64,000 nt of DNA from CAVVMA01 sp963788205 (GCA_963788205.1 CAWBGG010000004.1:84325-148324); one strand, 5' to 3'. Shown: positions 1-10,231, counted from the stretch's first letter. Numbers and translations are program-made. The notes: generated by a model from the letters alone, not told the origin.

Positions 1-1
1 C

Positions 2-616
2 GACAACAATGGTGGATTGTCGCCGACAACTCTTTTCCCTTTCTATCCTTTCTATTCCACCACCCCCAACGAGTTCGCCGCGCGCGCCACGGGCGGCTTT
101 CGTTTCGTCACCGCCGTCGATCCGAAAAATGGCGACGCAACTGCGGGCGCCAGCCTCGCCCCGGGCGGCGGTTCCTGGTCGATGCTTAGCGATCGCAACG
201 CCAAAGCCAATTTCGCGCCGGTCGATGGCCGCGAGATCCTCAAGCAATTGGCCGCGATTCCGATCGAGACCTGGAACTACAAGACCCAGCAGCCCTCGAT
301 CCGTCACATGGGACCGACGGCGCAGGACTTTCATGCCGCGTTCAAAGTCGGCGAGGACGACAAGCACGTCACCACCATCGATGCCGACGGAGTCGCGATG
401 GCCGCTATCCAAGGGCTCTATCAGATGATCCAAGCCAAGGACGCCCAACTCGCCCAGCAGAAAAAGCAAATGGAACAGCAGAGAAAGCAAATGGAATCAC
501 TCAACGCGCGGCTGGAAAAACTGGAGCGCGAGACCCAAGCCAGCCGCAACGCGACCGCGATGCATCCAGCAAACACGCTCCAACCGCCACGACCCTCGCC
601 AGTCAGCCGCTTCTAG
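2..616 (+). CDS. Tail-fibre-type protein, S74 chaperone C-terminus (5' end outside window)
   Basis: The frame is open from the left edge, so only the C-terminal about 204 residues are present; the TTG at 17 is unlikely to be the start. The segment LSDRNAKANF (about 187-215) has the Ser-Asp...Lys pattern that opens peptidase-S74 intramolecular chaperone domains, which fold trimeric tail spikes and surface fibres and then cut themselves off. The following IETWNY and the GVAMAAIQGLYQM stretch also fit that family. The end (about 430-540) is a Gln/Lys/Glu-rich coiled coil that could hold a trimer together. In environmental bacteria such domains often sit on long secreted proteins rather than phage fibres. 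No phage genes follow. The family call is from motifs only. Confidence 0.6.
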   Translation, partial: DNNGGLSPTTLFPFYPFYSTTPNEFAARATGGFRFVTAVDPKNGDATAGASLAPGGGSWSMLSDRNAKANFAPVDGREILKQLAAIPIETWNYKTQQPSIRHMGPTAQDFHAAFKVGEDDKHVTTIDADGVAMAAIQGLYQMIQAKDAQLAQQKKQMEQQRKQMESLNARLEKLERETQASRNATAMHPANTLQPPRPSPVSRF

Positions 617-758
617 CGCCTGTTCCAACTATTTGTGCCGAAGCGCGGCGGTTCGGATGCGTTACGCCTGCGTTCTAAGCTAGAATACGAATAATGTCCT
701 TCATCGCGCGTAGGCGCCGACGTTGGGGCGCGCGGTCCATTGCGGCGCGCGCTACGTG

Positions 759-3700
759 ATGATGTCGAGTGTCTGCATGATGGCGTCGGCGGCGCGCCGG
801 ATCGCCGCCTCATCCGGCGGCGCGGCGAGAGCCGCTCTTTTAGCGCTAGTCGCTTGTCTCCTGCTTCCCGCAACGATTTTCTCTCAAACGGGCGAGTTCA
901 GCGCTTCGCCAGACTCGGCCTCCAAGGCCGCCCGCGGAAGGCTTTCATATGAGCCGCATTCGCTCTCCTTCGGCAGAGTCCAGGTCGGCACTTCAAGCAC
1001 AAAGTCGGTGACTCTGACCAACAAGACCAAGGTCGCCATCGATATCAGCCACATCTCCACCACTGGAACCGTTTACGACGCCAGCCAGAACTGCCTGGGG
1101 ATACTGGCGGCTGGTGGCACTTGCGAGGTCTCGGTCACGTTCAGTCCGATCCATGCGAAAAAGCCCAAGGGAACCACGGTGACCAGCACTCTCACCCTTA
1201 AGGACAACGCCACGAATAGTCCGCAGAGGGTGTCATTGTCCGGAGTAGCGTTCGGCACCGCGCCGCCTGCGACGCCAACGCCAACGCCCTCACCGACTCC
1301 GACCCCAACGCCGGTTCCCACACCGAACATCGTCTTCCTGCACAATTTTGATGGTCTGGGCCAGAATGCCTTTGGCTTCACCGACGCCGCATCTCCGCCA
1401 AACCCTGCGGGAGCGGTGGGAGCCACTCAGTTCGTGCAATGGGTTAATGGATCGTTCGCCGTATTCAACAAGGCAACCGGATCACTGCTCTCGGGCCCAT
1501 CGCCCGGAAACAGCTTGTGGTCTTCATTGGGCGGCGCTTGCGCGTCCAGCAACAGCGGTCAGCCCAACGTGGAATACGATCGGCTCGCTGCTCGGTGGGT
1601 GCTCGCCCAACCAGTGCTCAACGGTTCATCGGTCTATTGTATAGCCGTCTCCAAGAGCTCAGACGCAACCGGACCGTATTATCAGTACGCGCTCTCTCTG
1701 CCCGGACTGTCTGCCCCACCAACCTCTGCAAAATTGGGCGTATGGCCCGACGCTTACTATGGCTCTTTCAACACGCCCGCCGGCGCCTATGCCTGCGCCT
1801 TTGACCGGAACTCGATGTTGAGCGGGGCAACCCCTTCCGCTCCCATCTGCTTCCCGGCCGGCCCCACATACAGCAACCTGCTGCCTGCCGACCTGGACGG
1901 CGCTATGCCGCCACCGACAGGCGCTCCCGAGCCCTTTGTGAGCTTGGGTATCAACGCTCTGAACGTGTGGAAATTCCACGTGGACTTCGGAACGCCCGCC
2001 AACTCGACTTTCAACGGACCTGTTGGCATCTCCGTTCCAGCATTCACTGAGGCCTGCATAACCGGCGGGCCTTGCATACCGCAATCCCAGACTTCGCAGA
2101 CCCTCGACTCACTGGGGAACCAGCTCATGTCCTGCGCGCCGTATCGCAACTTCGGTAATCACGAGTCCCTTGTGGTGAATCAGTCGGTACAGCCCACGAA
2201 CGGGATAGCGGGAATACAGTGGTACGAGCTGCGGAACGTGAGCAGCACGCCGAGCGTGTTCCAGCAAGGGACCTATGCTCCTGACGCGAATGCGCGATGG
2301 ATGGGCAGCGTGGGCATGGATGGGCAGAGCGACATCGCTGCCGCCTACAGCGTTTCTTCCGCAAACATGCATCCAGGCCTGAGCTTCGCGGCGCGTGCGT
2401 CGTCCGATCCCGCCGGAACTCTGCAAGCTGAGAACAACCTCATGTCCGGCACCGGCTCTCAAACCAGCACCAGTTCCTGGGGAGCCGAGAGCAGTCTCAG
2501 CATAGACCCGATCGACGATTGCACATTCTGGTTTACGGGCGAGTATCTCCGGGCGAACGGCACGTTGGATTGGAACACGCGGATTGGTTCGTTCGCCCTA
2601 TCAACATGTCAATCAAGCAACCCCGCCATCCAGATTACCTCGATGCCGCCGTTCGGCGACTCTGGATACTTGCAGGGCACGGTGTCCAACGTGCGTCCTG
2701 CGAACTACCAGGTGGCCGTGCTGCTCTTCGTGCCCGCGTTGGGATGGTACTCTAAGCCATCTTGTAGCCCTCTTTTCACCCCCATCAATTCGAACGGCAC
2801 TTGGAGTGCGGATGTAGTCACGGGAGGCGCGGATACCACAGCGACCAAGTATGCGGCCTATTTGGTGCCACAAGGGGCGAGCGCGAGTTGCGACCTGGGA
2901 ATCGATGGCCTCCCTTCGGACCTCGAGACCCAGGCAGTCGCTCGCGTATATGTGACGCGGGCTAACCCGAACGTCCGCACGGTGACCTTCTCGGGGCAGT
3001 CCTGGGAGGTTACGGCCAACTCCGTACCAATCAATCCAGGCCCATGCGTATTCTCTGACTCCGCCAACAACGTTTTCGTGGACCCTCAAGGGGCGCTGCA
3101 TCTCACGATTACAAACAATGGCGGTACCTGGACCTGCTCCCAAATCATTTCGTCGCAGACCTATGGCTACGGGACTTACACTTTCCAACTGTCAAGTGAC
3201 GTAAGCGACTTGGACCCCAATTCAGTAATTGGCTTATTTACCTGGTCCGATGACCCGGCATACGCTGGGGCGTTCTCCCCTTGGGTGAACAACCCCGCGG
3301 GCAGTGTTCCGAGTCACAGCGAATTGGACGTTGAGTTCTCCCGGTTTGGAAACGCCGGCGACACGACCAACGCGCAATACGTGGTTCAGCCTTATACGAA
3401 CCCGAACGCTCTGTTCCGATTCACGGTGCCATCGGGCCTGATGAGCTCTACCCACATGATTCAATGGCTGCCCACTGGGGTCAGTTTCATGAGCATCCAG
3501 CCGAGCGGCACGATCGCGCAATATACGTATCCTGGCCCTGTGCCTCCCCCGGCCGACGACGGCGGATGGACCGGACTCGTGCCTAGTCCACAGGGCGTTC
3601 GCCTCAACGCGTGGTTGTTCGCCGGTGAGCCTCCCAGCAATGGACAACCTGTAGAAGTGGTGGTGAACAGTTTCAGCTTCGTTCCGCTGCCTAGTCAGAC

Positions 3701-3815
3701 TCCGACACCAACCCCCACTCCTTCTCCGGCGCCGTCATCTACGTTGACGCCGAGCGGACCGGCATACCAACGCGCCTTCAGGGCTGCGGCGAGGTGGGGG
3801 GCACCAGCCGCATAA
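759..3815 (+). CDS. Secreted ASH-domain protein with C-terminal GH16-like domain
   Basis: About 1018 residues from the ATG at 759; a TTG at 723 is an alternative start. The N-terminus has a basic segment and hydrophobic core (RAALLALVACLLLP) like a Sec signal peptide. Next comes an ASH/choice-of-anchor-D immunoglobulin-like domain (LSFGRVQVGTSSTKSVTLTN..., about 950-1260), then a Pro-Thr linker (about 1265-1325), a long region that looks like a secreted beta-rich domain, and near 3000-3690 a domain resembling a concanavalin-fold glycosidase. That part holds ELDVE at 3321-3335, which matches the GH16 catalytic pattern E-x-D-x-E. A second Pro-Thr tail ends the protein. Probably an exported polysaccharide-binding or -cleaving protein; activity is inferred. 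The 3' end overlaps the convergent next gene by 38 bases. Confidence 0.6.
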   Translation: MMSSVCMMASAARRIAASSGGAARAALLALVACLLLPATIFSQTGEFSASPDSASKAARGRLSYEPHSLSFGRVQVGTSSTKSVTLTNKTKVAIDISHISTTGTVYDASQNCLGILAAGGTCEVSVTFSPIHAKKPKGTTVTSTLTLKDNATNSPQRVSLSGVAFGTAPPATPTPTPSPTPTPTPVPTPNIVFLHNFDGLGQNAFGFTDAASPPNPAGAVGATQFVQWVNGSFAVFNKATGSLLSGPSPGNSLWSSLGGACASSNSGQPNVEYDRLAARWVLAQPVLNGSSVYCIAVSKSSDATGPYYQYALSLPGLSAPPTSAKLGVWPDAYYGSFNTPAGAYACAFDRNSMLSGATPSAPICFPAGPTYSNLLPADLDGAMPPPTGAPEPFVSLGINALNVWKFHVDFGTPANSTFNGPVGISVPAFTEACITGGPCIPQSQTSQTLDSLGNQLMSCAPYRNFGNHESLVVNQSVQPTNGIAGIQWYELRNVSSTPSVFQQGTYAPDANARWMGSVGMDGQSDIAAAYSVSSANMHPGLSFAARASSDPAGTLQAENNLMSGTGSQTSTSSWGAESSLSIDPIDDCTFWFTGEYLRANGTLDWNTRIGSFALSTCQSSNPAIQITSMPPFGDSGYLQGTVSNVRPANYQVAVLLFVPALGWYSKPSCSPLFTPINSNGTWSADVVTGGADTTATKYAAYLVPQGASASCDLGIDGLPSDLETQAVARVYVTRANPNVRTVTFSGQSWEVTANSVPINPGPCVFSDSANNVFVDPQGALHLTITNNGGTWTCSQIISSQTYGYGTYTFQLSSDVSDLDPNSVIGLFTWSDDPAYAGAFSPWVNNPAGSVPSHSELDVEFSRFGNAGDTTNAQYVVQPYTNPNALFRFTVPSGLMSSTHMIQWLPTGVSFMSIQPSGTIAQYTYPGPVPPPADDGGWTGLVPSPQGVRLNAWLFAGEPPSNGQPVEVVVNSFSFVPLPSQTPTPTPTPSPAPSSTLTPSGPAYQRAFRAAARWGAPAA

Positions 3816-4197
3816 CCAGCGGATGGTTCGTATACCTGATTAGAATGTCCATCCAGTATTTGTCGGCCATCGCCGCCATCACTTTGTCGCGCATTTCGGG
3901 GGCTGATTGCGCCATCACGTGATCGAAGTCCTGGCCGGCGATTTTGATGTTTACGTAGGGTGCTTTGGTGTTGCCGTTGATGCGGCTGGTTGAGGCTGAG
4001 CCCAGGCGGATGTATGGCGCGCCGTCGATTACCACCACCCATACCGTTGACCAGTGCTCTTCGCCGCTGGCGTTTATGGTGTAGAACTGGAGCGTCGATT
4101 CGTTTTGGAAGAGCGACAAGTCCCAGCCTGTTGCGGCGTTGGCGGAGGTGACGAACAGCATCGCGACTAGAATCGAGGCAATTGAGGCAACTTTCAT
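3778..4197 (-). CDS. Secreted split-barrel (DUF2255/PPOX-like) protein
   Basis: 139 residues from the ATG at 4197, which has GGAG seven bases upstream; another ATG lies at 4209. The first about 21 residues (SIASILVAMLFVTSANA) are a clear signal peptide with an AxA-type cleavage site. The mature part has a run typical of small split-barrel flavin-type proteins: HWSTVWVVVIDGAPYIR followed by a basic loop and APYVNIKI. That resembles DUF2255 or F420/FMN-binding PPOX-like proteins. Those families are normally cytoplasmic, so the signal peptide is unusual. The 3' end overlaps the convergent ASH-domain gene. Function is not established. Confidence 0.5.
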   Translation of the reverse strand: MKVASIASILVAMLFVTSANAATGWDLSLFQNESTLQFYTINASGEEHWSTVWVVVIDGAPYIRLGSASTSRINGNTKAPYVNIKIAGQDFDHVMAQSAPEMRDKVMAAMADKYWMDILIRYTNHPLVMRLVPPTSPQP

Positions 4198-4235
4198 ACA
4201 GGGCTCCATCGTTAAGATGTGGATGAGCGAAACGG

Positions 4236-5222
4236 CTACGGCTGTGCTGCTGGTGAGCGGGTATCGCGCGGCTCTTCTCCTGGACCTTGCGCTGGACGTT
4301 GGGCCGCCGGGCCTTGTGCCGGACCTGGCGCCGACATGCGCCGCATCATCATCGCGAGGAGTGCGTCATAGGCGCGATCGGGAAGTATCCAGTGGAACAA
4401 GGCCATCAGCTTGGCGTCGGTGCCGACCAGGTAGCGTGTGCGGGGGCGGCGCGCGGTGAGCGCGTGCGCGATCGCCTGCGCAACGCGCTCGGCCGGTATC
4501 GCCATCCCTTCCTGGGCTGCGACCAGCCGGCCCATCCGGGCGATCTCGTCTGCATACAGGCGCAAGCCTTCGGGCGGAAGCGAGCGCGTGACCTCGTCGA
4601 CAGTATCGCGGCTCTTGTCCCATATCGCGGTCTGCACCGCGCCCGGCTCGATCAGTGCGACCTCGATTCCCCACGGCTTCAACTCCGAGCGCAGGCAATC
4701 AGAGAGCGCTTCGAGCGCGAACTTGGAGGCGGCGTACGGGGCCAGGAACGGCGTGGCCGCTTTGCCGCCGACAGAGGAGATATTAACGATTCGTCCGCGG
4801 CTCGTGCGGAGCATCGGGATGAACGCCTGGATCACCGCCAACTGACCGACGAAATTCACTTCGAGCTGGCGGCGCAGCTCTGGCAGGCTGAGGAACTCCC
4901 CCGGCCCGCCCACGCCGATGCCGGCGTTGTTGACCAGCCCGGTGAAGAGTGTAGTTCCCATCGCCTGCTTCACATGCGCAGCGGCGGCCGCGATCGATTG
5001 CTGGTCGGTCACGTCGATCATCACTGGGCTGAGCCCCGCGGCACCCGACGCGGTCAGCGCGTCAGCATCGGCGGTCTTGCGTACTCCGGCGAAGACGCGG
5101 TAACCGAGCTGCGCGAGGTGAAGCGCGGTGGCCCTGCCGATGCCGGTTGAAGCGCCGGTGATCATCACTGCGCCCTTGACCGCCCCCCTTGCCGCGCCGT
5201 TAATCTGGCCGTCGTCTGGCAT
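4236..5222 (-). CDS. SDR family NAD(P)-dependent oxidoreductase
   Basis: 328 residues with a classical short-chain dehydrogenase fold: cofactor motif TGASTGIG near residue 22, NNAG, catalytic Ser in ISSVGG and the YAASK active-site pair. The start at 5222 has AGGAGAG eight bases upstream. The last about 40 residues are an Ala/Pro/Gln-rich tail with repeated AQGP-type units that is not part of the fold and probably disordered. Substrate cannot be read from the sequence; relatives act on steroids, retinoids or other hydrophobic alcohols. It is divergently transcribed from the SBBP-repeat gene. Confidence 0.85.
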   Translation of the reverse strand: MPDDGQINGAARGAVKGAVMITGASTGIGRATALHLAQLGYRVFAGVRKTADADALTASGAAGLSPVMIDVTDQQSIAAAAAHVKQAMGTTLFTGLVNNAGIGVGGPGEFLSLPELRRQLEVNFVGQLAVIQAFIPMLRTSRGRIVNISSVGGKAATPFLAPYAASKFALEALSDCLRSELKPWGIEVALIEPGAVQTAIWDKSRDTVDEVTRSLPPEGLRLYADEIARMGRLVAAQEGMAIPAERVAQAIAHALTARRPRTRYLVGTDAKLMALFHWILPDRAYDALLAMMMRRMSAPGPAQGPAAQRPAQGPGEEPRDTRSPAAQP

Positions 5223-5364
5223 AGAAAATCTCTCCTGAGCGTCGGAATTACCAAGTATTCCTTCGCGCGACGGCTAACAAGGATGAGCGGTGAATTAGAT
5301 GATGAGCGCTACGTCACTTCCAGCAGGCAGTTGATGCTCAAATCGGAGCTCCAGACACGATAGA

Positions 5365-8007
5365 ATGGCATCCACGATGCGCGCACCGACGATGCAATTG
5401 GGCGACAATCGCTGGCACCTGCGAAGATTTGTGGTTTTCGCTGCGCTCGCGGCATCGCTCGCCTGCGCGCTCGTGTTCGGCCACTATTCGATGAGCCGAG
5501 GCGTCCGCCCGCACGTCAATGCGGAGACGGCCGCGTCGGTCGGAAGCGCTCGCGCAGAGTTGCCATTCTACTTCGAGCGCAACGTCGGCCAGACCGATCC
5601 TGAAGTACGGTTTGTTGCGCATAGCCGAGGCTCCACGATCTTCCTGACCGATCGCGAAGCCGTACTCTCGTTGCAACCGTCCGCGCCTCGCGCGCATTTC
5701 TCCACCGGGGTCCGGCGCGTTTCGCAGCGATCGTCGCCGATCTCACGAGCTGGGAGCGTGCTGCGAATTGCGCCGATCGGCGCCGATTCGGCGGCGACGA
5801 TCGAAGGCCTCGATCCGCTGCCGGGGCGCGTGAACTATTTGATCGGTGATGACCGCGCCGGATGGCACACCGATATCCAGACCTTCGCGCGAGTGCGCTA
5901 TCGCGGAATTTATCCGGGAGTCGACCTAGCTTACTACGGCGCCGACGGCGGTCTCGAATTCGACCTGAATGCCGCGCCGCGCGCTGCGCTGGATCGGGTG
6001 AAGTTCTCGATTGATGGCGCCGACAACGTCACGGCCGATTCCGCCGGCGGCCTGGTCCTTACGACCGCCTCGGGCCGCGTCACGATGCGCAAACCGCGCG
6101 TCTATCAGGATGGCGCGGGCGTCCGCCATTCGCTCGAGGGCAGCTACTCGGTCACGCGCGCCTGCCGGACCTCGGCGTGGACGGTTGGTATCACCGTCGC
6201 CGGCTACGATCGCGCCCTGCCGCTGGTGATCGATCCGCAACTGATCTATTCGACCTACTTTGGAGGCGGCGGCAACAACTTCAATGATCTCGCGCAGGTG
6301 ACGCCGTTCCTGCCGCTCGATATCCAGGGCTCGGACGCCGGATTCGGCATCGCCGTCGACGGGAGCGGAGACATCTACGTCACGGGAATCGCTTACTCGT
6401 CGAATTTCCCCGTCGCCAGCGCATTGCAGAAGCACGACAAGGGCTCGGGCAAGCCGCCGGTCCAGAGCTCGAACGCCTTCATCGCCAAGCTCGACCCGAC
6501 CAAGAGCGGCGCCGCCTCGCTGATCTATGCGACCTATCTGGGCGGAAGCGGCGATCCGTCGAGCAAGGGCAGCGACGGCGACTTCGCCTCCGGTATCGCG
6601 GTCGACGGAGATGGCGAGGCCTACATTGCGGGCGGGACCTATTCCCTCAACTTTCCGAACCCGAACTGCGGCTCGTTCGGAATCGGCAACAACAAGGCCG
6701 CGTCGAACATCGATAACGGCTTCGTCGCCGAGCTCAATCCCGCCGGCAACAAATTGGTGTACTCGTGCTTTATCCACGGCAGCGACGGCGCGCCGGCGAG
6801 CCGGATCGCGATAATGCCCGGATGCGCATCAAACTGCTCCGCGGATGTTTCCGGCGTCACCACCTCGGACGGTCCCGACGATTTCGTGATCGTCAATGGC
6901 AACCAGGCCGCCAATCCGGATCAGAATTCCTACAGCGCCACCTACCTGATGGTGATCGCGGGCGGCGGAGGATCGATCCAATACTCCACCTTCTATGGAG
7001 GCAGCGGCACGCCCGACGGTGGCGAGGCGGCGGCGGGAATCGCGGTCGACTCGGCCGGCCACGCCTACCTGACCGGGTTCACCTTCTCGGTCGATCTGCC
7101 GCTGCAGAACCCGCTGCAAGTCAGCAACAACAGCACGGTGCATCAGGTCCCGACCGCCTTTGTGGCCGAATTCGATCCGAGCCAGAGCGGCGCCGCCTCG
7201 CTGGTGTATTCGAGTTATCTGGGCGGCAGCGGCGGTGAGAACGGCAGCGGTATCGCGATCGATCCCTTCGGCCATGTCGTTGTGGCCGGCATCACCGCGT
7301 CGGTCGATTTCCCGGTCGTCAACCCGTTCCAGCCGCAGCATAATGGCAACGCCTCGGGCGCCGGCGGACTGTACAACGCCTTCATATCGGAGATCGATCC
7401 GACGCAGACTTCGGTGAATCAACTGATCTACTCCACGTATCTGGGCGGGAGCGGCGGTTTCACCTTCAACGGCGACGGCGCGCTGGACCTCGCGCTCGAC
7501 GGCGCGGGCGATATCTTCGTGGCGGGCGTGGCCTTCTCGGAAGATTTCCCGGTCACTCCCTCGGCATGCCAGCAGCAGAACAACTCGCTCTTCGGCTCCG
7601 CCAACGCATTCGTCAGCGAGCTGGATCCCACCCAGACGGTGCCCGCAAACCAGTTGGTCTTTTCCACCTACCTGGGCGGCGATCTGGCCGACGTGGGAAC
7701 GTCTATCAGAGTTGACAGTTCGGGGCACGCCGCGATCGGAGGAGTGACCTCCTCGACCAACTTTCCGATTACGGCGAGCGCTTTTCAGAAATCCAATCGC
7801 GCCTTCAGAAGCCTCAACAACTTTTCGACCAACGCCTTTGTCGCCGAGTTGGACCCGTCGAGCACGCAATGCCAGCTTCCGGTTCTGCGCGCCACTCCGG
7901 CGAAACTCGAGCTCGGCGCTTCGCTTTTCGGCGGGACGGCGGCCTGCCCGGCCGGCAGAAAGTGCTCAGGCTGTCAAATCCGGTCACCCCGTTTCAGAGT
8001 CAAATAG
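5365..8007 (+). CDS. SBBP-repeat beta-propeller exported protein (main frame; 3' frameshift)
   Basis: 880 residues in this frame. An N-terminal anchor (VVFAALAASLACALVFG) precedes a DUF7948-type domain opening FYFERNVGQTDPEVRF, followed by at least six SBBP repeats, each with a core like YSTYLGGSG...IAVD..G..YVTG and ending AFVAELDP. Such repeats form a beta-propeller on exported proteins of Acidobacteria-like soil bacteria. After the LELGASLFGGTAACPAGRK segment the frame runs into unrelated residues and stops, while the expected ASH-domain continuation (KVLRLSNP...) is read one frame over. Adding one G between 7962 and 7963 (aag-gtg) joins the two perfectly, so the gene is either broken here or mis-sequenced. 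The real product would be about 1050 residues. Confidence 0.8.
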   Translation: MASTMRAPTMQLGDNRWHLRRFVVFAALAASLACALVFGHYSMSRGVRPHVNAETAASVGSARAELPFYFERNVGQTDPEVRFVAHSRGSTIFLTDREAVLSLQPSAPRAHFSTGVRRVSQRSSPISRAGSVLRIAPIGADSAATIEGLDPLPGRVNYLIGDDRAGWHTDIQTFARVRYRGIYPGVDLAYYGADGGLEFDLNAAPRAALDRVKFSIDGADNVTADSAGGLVLTTASGRVTMRKPRVYQDGAGVRHSLEGSYSVTRACRTSAWTVGITVAGYDRALPLVIDPQLIYSTYFGGGGNNFNDLAQVTPFLPLDIQGSDAGFGIAVDGSGDIYVTGIAYSSNFPVASALQKHDKGSGKPPVQSSNAFIAKLDPTKSGAASLIYATYLGGSGDPSSKGSDGDFASGIAVDGDGEAYIAGGTYSLNFPNPNCGSFGIGNNKAASNIDNGFVAELNPAGNKLVYSCFIHGSDGAPASRIAIMPGCASNCSADVSGVTTSDGPDDFVIVNGNQAANPDQNSYSATYLMVIAGGGGSIQYSTFYGGSGTPDGGEAAAGIAVDSAGHAYLTGFTFSVDLPLQNPLQVSNNSTVHQVPTAFVAEFDPSQSGAASLVYSSYLGGSGGENGSGIAIDPFGHVVVAGITASVDFPVVNPFQPQHNGNASGAGGLYNAFISEIDPTQTSVNQLIYSTYLGGSGGFTFNGDGALDLALDGAGDIFVAGVAFSEDFPVTPSACQQQNNSLFGSANAFVSELDPTQTVPANQLVFSTYLGGDLADVGTSIRVDSSGHAAIGGVTSSTNFPITASAFQKSNRAFRSLNNFSTNAFVAELDPSSTQCQLPVLRATPAKLELGASLFGGTAACPAGRKCSGCQIRSPRFRVK

Positions 8008-8525
8008 TGACTATTGACAGCATCACGAGCAGCCCCGGCTTCAACGTGCTCCCTGAATTATGCATCGGACCGATTTTGCCGAAGACCAGTTGCACGATGC
8101 CGATCACATACACGCCGGGCGCTCTGAACGCGGCCACCGGCTCGATTACGGTTACTTACAACTCCGGCCAGAGCACGCTCACCGTGCCGGCCACCGGCAG
8201 CGGCATCGCGGGTGAAATAGAGGTCAGCCCGGCAGCGCTCGATTTCGGCAAGGTGGCGGCCGGAGCGGGCAAATCCAGGATTGTGAAAGTGGTCAACAAA
8301 AACGCAGTAGCTATCGACATGGGACCGTACAACATCGCCGGCCCCGGCGCGGGCTTCGCGATCAGCGACAACACCTGCGCTTCTAGTGTTGACGCCAACG
8401 GCGCCTGCGAAATCGAGGTGACCTTCACGCCGGCGGGTCCCGGCAAGCAGACCGGCACGCTTTCGATCGGCAGTTTCACCAAGCACAATCCCACGCTCGT
8501 AAAGCTCACCGGCACGCTCCGTTAG
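7963..8525 (+). pseudogene. C-terminal ASH-domain part of the SBBP protein, after frameshift
   Basis: This frame continues the SBBP-repeat protein: VLRLSNPVTPFQSQIVTIDSI is the normal opening of the choice-of-anchor-D/ASH repeat that follows SBBP propellers in related proteins. A second ASH repeat (IEVSPAALDFGKVAAGAGKSRIVKV...) reaches the stop at 8523-8525. There is no convincing start codon or ribosome site in this frame, which supports a broken single gene rather than a second gene. A reading that begins further upstream (7869) translates shadow sequence. Confidence 0.7.
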
Positions 8526-8626
8526 CCTGTTCGTTCCAGCCGAAGTTGAAGGCTGTTCGGCGCGGACGCTATGGTGAGCACCATGGGTCGGGCAGCGCGC
8601 GGCGCCGCGAACGGAGATCGCGGCCG

Positions 8627-10078
8627 GTGATCAGCGGCGAGTCGCGCGCGCGGGCGTGGCGATGGCCGCGAGCGCTCCATCTCGGGACCTTGTTGGCGAT
8701 CGTCGTGGTCGGAACGGGACTCCGGCTTGATCTCCTTTTCCAGCCGATGCGCTACGACGAATCCATTACATTTGTCGCCTATGCTTCGCGGCCGCTGCGT
8801 TCCGCGCTTTCGCTTTACCAGAACCCCAACAACCACCTGCTGCATACTTTGCTCGTCCATATTTCGGTCGCGATCTTTGGAACGCAGCCCTGGGCGATTC
8901 GCCTGCCCGCGCTGATCGCGGGCATCCTGATGATTCCCGCGACCTACCTGATGGCGGCGGAGTTCTTCGGGCCCAATGTTGGCATAGTTGCCGCCGGATT
9001 TGTGGCGTCCTGTTCGGCATTGATTGAGTATTCGACCAACGCGCGTGGCTATACCATATTGTGCGTCTGCTTTTTGCTGGCTCTGTTTCTCGCCAAACGC
9101 CTTACCACCGCGAGTAGCCTTGCCGGCTGGGGTCTTTTTGCCTTCGTCTGCGCGATGGGCTTTTACACGATCCCGATCATGCTCTTTCCGTTCGGGACAA
9201 TCGTCGTCTGGCTGGTTTTCGATCAGCTCTCGCCCGGCCGGACCGGCGGCCGGGCACAGCTATGGAGATACGCGCTCTGGTCATTGCTCCTGACCGGGTT
9301 GTTGGTATTCGTTCTCTATTGTCCGGTGCTGGTGACAATGGGCTGGCGGAGCCTGTTTGCCAACCCCTTCGTGAGTCCGCAGCCACAGTTCCTGGCGATG
9401 CTGTCCCGCTCGATGCCGGGGAACTATCAGTTGGTCGATCGCGATCTTCCCCCCGTCCTTCAATACGCGCTGGCTATCGGCGTGGTGCTATCGCTGATTT
9501 TGCCTCGCCCTGACGCGAGTCAGGCGCTCCGGTTGGCCGCGGCGGCGGTACTGTGGTGTTCGATGGTCTTGCTGGCGCTTCGGGTGTCGCCTTACGACCG
9601 GGTTTGGCTCTTCCTGGTCCCGCCCTACTTCGCGCTCGCGTCGCAGGGCTGGAGTTTTCTGGCCGGATGGGTCCCGGACCGCGCGCTCGTGGCGGTGCCC
9701 CTGTTGGCGCTCGGCTTGGGCCTCCATACGATTGCAGACCGTTCCGTGCTGCTTGCCGATGTGAACGGTCAGATGCCCGATGGCGAACAGGTCGCGCTTT
9801 TTCTGAAGCCCAACCTGACCGCTTCCTGCCCGGTTGTCGCAAGCGTGCCCGCGATTGGGATCCTCGCCTACTATTTCCAGCAAGATCATCTGCCGCTCGA
9901 TCTGGTGACTTGGGGCCCGGAGCCAAAGCGCCGATGCTTTATCGTGGTCGTCAGCAAGTTCGGCCAATCGCTCGCGCAAGTACTCGCCGATCGCCAAGTG
10001 CGCGCCCCCGTCAAGACCGCCACCGTCATAAGATCGTTCGACTCGGCGACCGTCTACCGGGTGGAACTGGAAGAATAG
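8627..10078 (+). CDS. GT-C fold membrane glycosyltransferase (GT39/ArnT-like)
   Basis: About 483 residues from the GTG at 8627; a TTG at 8546 would add a basic leader. The protein has about ten hydrophobic helices. After the first helix comes RYDESITFVAYASR, matching the acidic D-E motif in the first periplasmic loop of polyisoprenyl-phosphate-sugar-dependent GT-C enzymes, then a loop with NPNNHLLHTLLVH and the helix pair IRLPALIAGILMIP, all typical of the GT39/PMT-2 group. It would transfer a sugar from a lipid carrier to a protein or glycolipid on the outer face of the inner membrane. Acceptor unknown. Confidence 0.75.
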   Translation: MISGESRARAWRWPRALHLGTLLAIVVVGTGLRLDLLFQPMRYDESITFVAYASRPLRSALSLYQNPNNHLLHTLLVHISVAIFGTQPWAIRLPALIAGILMIPATYLMAAEFFGPNVGIVAAGFVASCSALIEYSTNARGYTILCVCFLLALFLAKRLTTASSLAGWGLFAFVCAMGFYTIPIMLFPFGTIVVWLVFDQLSPGRTGGRAQLWRYALWSLLLTGLLVFVLYCPVLVTMGWRSLFANPFVSPQPQFLAMLSRSMPGNYQLVDRDLPPVLQYALAIGVVLSLILPRPDASQALRLAAAAVLWCSMVLLALRVSPYDRVWLFLVPPYFALASQGWSFLAGWVPDRALVAVPLLALGLGLHTIADRSVLLADVNGQMPDGEQVALFLKPNLTASCPVVASVPAIGILAYYFQQDHLPLDLVTWGPEPKRRCFIVVVSKFGQSLAQVLADRQVRAPVKTATVIRSFDSATVYRVELEE

Positions 10079-10231
10079 AAATCCGCACTGCCCGACGGGC
10101 CGCGATTCGCGGCCCGCCGTCAACGGCTAATCGCTTCGCGTAGGTTCCTTCGCCGAGCCTCAGGACAAGCTCTTCGGCTTCGCCAGGCTCGCCTCAGAGT
10201 TTGTGAATTTTTGGCCGGCCGGCAAAGCTCA

